Below are positions 60,864 through 64,000 of a DNA stretch of 64,000 nucleotides, piece by piece (position 1 is the stretch's first letter; each line of letters starts with the position of its first letter). The DNA comes from Sphingosinicella sp. LHD-64. Its GTDB lineage: Bacteria > Pseudomonadota > Alphaproteobacteria > Sphingomonadales > Sphingomonadaceae. The DNA lies in NCBI RefSeq assembly GCF_031157375.1, contig NZ_JAVIFV010000003.1:1004001-1068000 (forward strand), given 5' to 3'. The position numbers and the translations under genes were made by a program. A model generated the notes under the pieces. The model made no database searches. It was not told the DNA's origin and saw nothing but the letters and a program-made list of their open reading frames with translations.

Positions 60864-62206
60864 GCGACCTTCTCAGCATCGGTTCGTCGGGCCTTGCCGC
60901 CTATCGCAGCGCCCTGAACGCGATCGGCGAGAACGTCTCGAACGCCGAGACGCCCGGCTTCTCGCGCCGCAACGTACGGCTCGAGCAGCTGAGCCTCACC
61001 GGCAATGGCGAGATCGGCTATCGCGAGCAGGTCATGTTCAACGGCGTGCGGACCGCCGGCGTCGAACGGGCCTGGGACGCCTTCCGCGCCACCGAAGCGC
61101 GGCTCGCGACCAGCGCCGCCGGCCGCGCCGGGGTACGCGAGCAATGGCTGACCGGCGTCGAGACGGCGCTGGGTGACGGACCGGCGGGGATCGGCTCCTC
61201 GCTCACCAGATTCTTCAATGGCGCGACCTCGCTGGCCGCGGACCCGAGCGACCGGCTCGGCCGCTCGTCGATGCTGGCCGCGCTCGAGGACGTCGCGGTC
61301 GGCTTCCGCAACACCGCCGACGCGCTGGCGCGCGTTTCGACCGGAATGAAGGAGGCCGCCGGCCTCGATGTCAACGCGGTCAACAGTGCATTGAGGGCGT
61401 TGCAGGACATAAACGGCACGATCCGCACCGCCGGCCCCGGCACCAGCGCGCGCGCCGGCCTTGAGGACGAGCGCGACAAGCTGATCGGCATGATCGCCGA
61501 GCGGCTCGACATCAACGTCACGACCAACGGCGACGGCACGGTCGCCATCAGCGCGGCCAGCGACGGCAGCGTCAAGCTGCTGGACGGCCAGGGCCCCGGC
61601 CTGATCAGTCTCGTCCCGGCCGCGGACGGCCGGCTCTCGTACCAGCTCTCGAAGGACGGCACGACCGCCCCGCTGCCGACGCTCGCCGGCAAGCTCGCCG
61701 GCCTTGCCGAGACTGCCTCGTCGACCGCCGACCGGCGCAGCGCGCTCGATGCGATGGCGGCCGACTTCGTTTCCCTGGTGAACACCTGGTCGGCCGGCGG
61801 CACCGACGCGAACGGCAATCCGGGCGGCAATCTCCTGGAAGCGCCCACCGGTGCCGTCTCGATGCGTGCGCTGGTCACCGATCCGGACCTCGTCGCCGCA
61901 GCCGGCGGCGGCACCGCCAACGGCAATCTCGCCGCGCTCGACGGCCTGCGCACATCGAGCGGCATCGAGAATCGCTGGGGCGACCTCGTCTCGGACAATG
62001 CCCAGGTGCTGGCCTCGGCCAAGGCGGAAGCGTCGGCCGCGAATTCGTGGCGCGACCTCAGTCGCGCCTCGCTCGACGGCGTCACCGGCGTCGACCTCGA
62101 CTATGAGGCGGCCGAGCTGCTCCGTTTCCAGCAGGCCTACAATGCGTCGGCGCGGATCGTGCAGGTCGCGCGCGAGACGATCGAAGCGCTGTTCAACGCG
62201 CTGTGA
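60860..62206 (+). CDS. flgK: hook-filament junction protein FlgK
   Basis: A 448-residue hook-associated protein 1. It shows LSIGSSGLAAYRSALNAIGENVSNAETPGFSRRNV at the N-terminus, the long helical region with FFNGATSLAADPSDRLGRSSML, and C-terminal GVDLDYEAAELLRFQQAYNASARIVQVARETIEALF (partial). Start ATG 60860 overlaps the flgJ stop. The open frame upstream belongs to other genes. Confidence 0.93.
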   Translation: MSDLLSIGSSGLAAYRSALNAIGENVSNAETPGFSRRNVRLEQLSLTGNGEIGYREQVMFNGVRTAGVERAWDAFRATEARLATSAAGRAGVREQWLTGVETALGDGPAGIGSSLTRFFNGATSLAADPSDRLGRSSMLAALEDVAVGFRNTADALARVSTGMKEAAGLDVNAVNSALRALQDINGTIRTAGPGTSARAGLEDERDKLIGMIAERLDINVTTNGDGTVAISAASDGSVKLLDGQGPGLISLVPAADGRLSYQLSKDGTTAPLPTLAGKLAGLAETASSTADRRSALDAMAADFVSLVNTWSAGGTDANGNPGGNLLEAPTGAVSMRALVTDPDLVAAAGGGTANGNLAALDGLRTSSGIENRWGDLVSDNAQVLASAKAEASAANSWRDLSRASLDGVTGVDLDYEAAELLRFQQAYNASARIVQVARETIEALFNAL

Positions 62207-62222
62207 TGAGGGAGATTGAACG

Positions 62223-63080
62223 ATGATCAGCGGCACCCGCTACCAGCTGACGCTGGAGATCAACCGGCAGGCGACGCTGGCCCGCGACATCGCCCGCGCC
62301 CAGTCCGAAATCTCGACGACGAAGCGCATCCTCGCGCCGTCGGACGATCCGGTCGCGGCGGCGCGTGTCTCCGACATCGCACGTACCCAGGCCGACTCCA
62401 CCGCCTGGAAACGCAATCTCGATCTCGCCGCGTCGCTGAGCGCCCGCGCCGACACGACGCTGAAAGCGATCGAGACCGCGATCGGCCGCGCCGCCGAACT
62501 GATGGTGACCGCGGCGAACGGCACCATGTCGGACGAGAACCGGGCAACCGTCGCGCAGGAGCTGCGCTCGATCGCGCAGGAGCTCGAATCGCTGAAGGAC
62601 GTCAAGGATTCGCGCGGCAACGCGCTCTTCATGTCCGGCACGACGCTTCAGATTCCGGTGGCGCCGGGCTTCTCCGTTGCGGCGGTCGCCACCCGCGAGG
62701 ATGTGTTCGAGACGGTCGCGACCAGCTCGGGTCCGCAGGATATCGCCGCGATCGTCCAGGCCGCGGCCGACGCGATCGTCGAGCCCGACCCAGCAGTGCG
62801 CGGCCCCGCGATCCAGCAGGCGCTCGACGACGTCAACGCCGCAGTCAGCCACGCTGCCACCGTCCGCGGCGAGCAGGGCGCCCGCGGCAACCGGATCGAT
62901 GCGATGCTCGAGCGGCTGGCCGACACCGACATCCAGCTCGAGGAAGAGCGCGGTCTGCTCGAAGGCACCGACATTCCGGCCACCGTCGCGCGGCTCAGCG
63001 CCAAGCAGCTCTCGCTCGATGCCGCGCAGGCGGTCTTCGCGCGCATCAACCAGAACACCCTGTTCGATATCCTGCGGTAA
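62223..63080 (+). CDS. flgL: hook-filament junction protein FlgL
   Basis: A 285-residue hook-associated protein 3 of the flagellin fold: YQLTLEINRQATLARDIARAQSEISTTKRILAPSDDPVAAARV at the N-terminus and LSAKQLSLDAAQAVFARINQNTLFDIL at the end (partial). It lies 16 bases after flgK and closes the operon, followed by a terminator. Confidence 0.92.
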   Translation: MISGTRYQLTLEINRQATLARDIARAQSEISTTKRILAPSDDPVAAARVSDIARTQADSTAWKRNLDLAASLSARADTTLKAIETAIGRAAELMVTAANGTMSDENRATVAQELRSIAQELESLKDVKDSRGNALFMSGTTLQIPVAPGFSVAAVATREDVFETVATSSGPQDIAAIVQAAADAIVEPDPAVRGPAIQQALDDVNAAVSHAATVRGEQGARGNRIDAMLERLADTDIQLEEERGLLEGTDIPATVARLSAKQLSLDAAQAVFARINQNTLFDILR

Positions 63081-63112
63081 GCTGGCGGCGACACGGATCG
63101 GGTTTCGAGCAG

Positions 63113-63143
63113 GGGCGTCCCGGCTTTGGCCGAGGCGCCCTTT
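63113..63143 (+). terminator. intrinsic terminator after flgL
   Basis: Arms 63113-63124 and 63129-63140 (GGGCGTCCCGGC with GCCGAGGCGCCC) pair over 12 positions with one mismatch and one wobble, loop TTTG, then TTT. Confidence 0.65.
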
Positions 63144-63203
63144 CGCTGCGTCGGGACCGCAAGGCCACAGGTCCAAATTACGTCGTAACCCTCCCGTTAA
63201 CCC

Positions 63204-63229
63204 TAAAGTCCGGCGACGCCTGCCGTTAA
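63204..63229 (+). promoter_or_regulatory. FliA (sigma-28) promoter of motA
   Basis: TAAA (63204-63207), 14 bases, then GCCGTTAA (63222-63229), a seven-of-eight match to the sigma-28 -10. The spacer is one base short, as at flgM. It lies 55 bases before the motA ATG. Confidence 0.65.
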
Positions 63230-63284
63230 TCCACAAGGGCGAGACGCTCTTATTCCTCCAGGGAACGGCTTCGCGGGGTTCATA

Positions 63285-64000
63285 ATGTTTGCAGGTATCG
63301 GCATCGTCGTTCTGCTCGTGATGGTGTTCGGCGGCTATATCATCGCCGGCGGCAACATCGGCGTGATCCTGCACGCTCTGCCGATCGAGATGACGATCAT
63401 CGGCGGTGCCGCGATCGGCGCCACGCTGGCCGGCAATTCCGCCGCGGAGCTCAAGGCGCTGGCCGGCGGCCTCGCCAAGGTCTTCAAGGGGCCGCAATAC
63501 GGCAAGCAGGATTTCCTCGATACCATCTTCCTGGTCTCGAAGCTTATGAAGATGCTGCGCGTCGACGGCCCGGTCGCGGTCGAGCCGCATATCGAGGATC
63601 CGAAATCGAGCGCGATCTTCGCCGAATATCCCAAGCTCCTGAAGGACGACACGCTGGTCCACCTGATCTGCGACACGCTGCGGCTGGTCGTCGTGTCCTC
63701 GGGCACGCTCGATCCGCGCGCGGTCGAGGACGTGATGGACAATTCGATCAAGACCCATCACCACCACGCGCTCGCGCCGGCAAACAACCTCCAGACTCTG
63801 GCCGACGCGCTGCCCGCGCTCGGCATCGTCGCCGCGGTGCTCGGCGTGGTGAAGACCATGGCCTCGATCGATCAGCCGCCCGCCATCCTCGGCGCGATGA
63901 TCGGCTCGGCGCTGGTCGGCACCTTTTTGGGCGTGCTCCTGTCCTACGGCTTCGCCGGGCCATTCGCGAACCGTGCGAAGCAGGTCATCGAGGCGGATTC
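63285..64000 (+). CDS. motA: flagellar motor stator protein MotA (truncated by window end)
   Basis: The first 238 residues of canonical MotA; the frame is still open at 64000. Helix 1 reads GIGIVVLLVMVFGGYIIAGG, then VILHALPIEMTIIGGAAIGA. The large cytoplasmic loop contains FLDTIFLVSKLMKMLRVDGP and EDPKSSAIFAEYP. Helices 3-4 contain ADALPALGIVAAVLGVVKTMASI and LVGTFLGVLLSYGFAGP. It forms the proton channel with MotB, presumably encoded just beyond the window. It is expressed from a FliA promoter. Confidence 0.95.
   Translation, partial: MFAGIGIVVLLVMVFGGYIIAGGNIGVILHALPIEMTIIGGAAIGATLAGNSAAELKALAGGLAKVFKGPQYGKQDFLDTIFLVSKLMKMLRVDGPVAVEPHIEDPKSSAIFAEYPKLLKDDTLVHLICDTLRLVVVSSGTLDPRAVEDVMDNSIKTHHHHALAPANNLQTLADALPALGIVAAVLGVVKTMASIDQPPAILGAMIGSALVGTFLGVLLSYGFAGPFANRAKQVIEAD

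Overview
The window is high-GC DNA without rRNA, tRNA, CRISPR or mobile elements that I can see. It has many short stop/start overlaps between genes, three large TonB-dependent receptors, a Caulobacter-type oxidative pentose operon, an alphaproteobacterial LexA box and sigma-54/sigma-28 flagellar promoters. Together these point to a motile alphaproteobacterium, most likely a sphingomonad (Sphingomonas or a close relative). The genus is an inference; no phylogenetic marker is present.

Bases 1 to about 17,200 are mixed housekeeping and accessory genes. They hold the 3' end of tldD, DUF924 and DUF2007 proteins, a DUF442/TIGR01244 protein, recQ with an SOS-type box, a NIPSNAP protein, an MHYT-GGDEF-EAL c-di-GMP protein, an Atm1-type ABC exporter, two TonB-dependent receptors, an SDR, small membrane proteins (DUF962, PspC), an orphan truncated HicB protein, and a TSUP exporter next to a YezD protein. 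Bases 17,366 to 17,769 hold no protein gene. They contain a run of strong hairpins ending in a terminator on the + strand, which I read as an unannotated structured RNA.

Bases 17,770 to 25,921 look like a sugar-use locus. A minus-strand operon, xylX-xylA-xylB-xylC, encodes the Weimberg pathway from pentose to 2-oxoglutarate without the xylonate dehydratase. It is divergent from a 1052-residue TonB-dependent receptor, and the shared promoter region holds two palindromic operator candidates.

Bases 26,092 to 64,000 are a nearly complete flagellar island. It contains a receiver-less sigma-54 activator, fliD-fliS, a long minus-strand operon (flbD-like activator, fliEFGHIJKLMNOPQR, flhB, one unknown small gene) and flagellin. 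Next is a minus-strand operon of transglycosylase, flhA, flhG, fliA, a large HAD-like protein and a methyltransferase. Then come flgM and an FlgN candidate, flgA, a short MotA/MotB-like pair, flgBCDEFGHIJKL, and canonical motA cut by the window end. I find four matches to the sigma-54 -24/-12 consensus (flbD-like, transglycosylase-flhA-fliA, flgA, flgB) and four FliA-type promoters (fliC, fliD, flgM, motA). This suggests a hierarchy in which sigma-54 activators turn on basal body, hook and fliA, and FliA with FlgM then turns on filament and motor genes. flhF is missing from its usual place between flhA and flhG.
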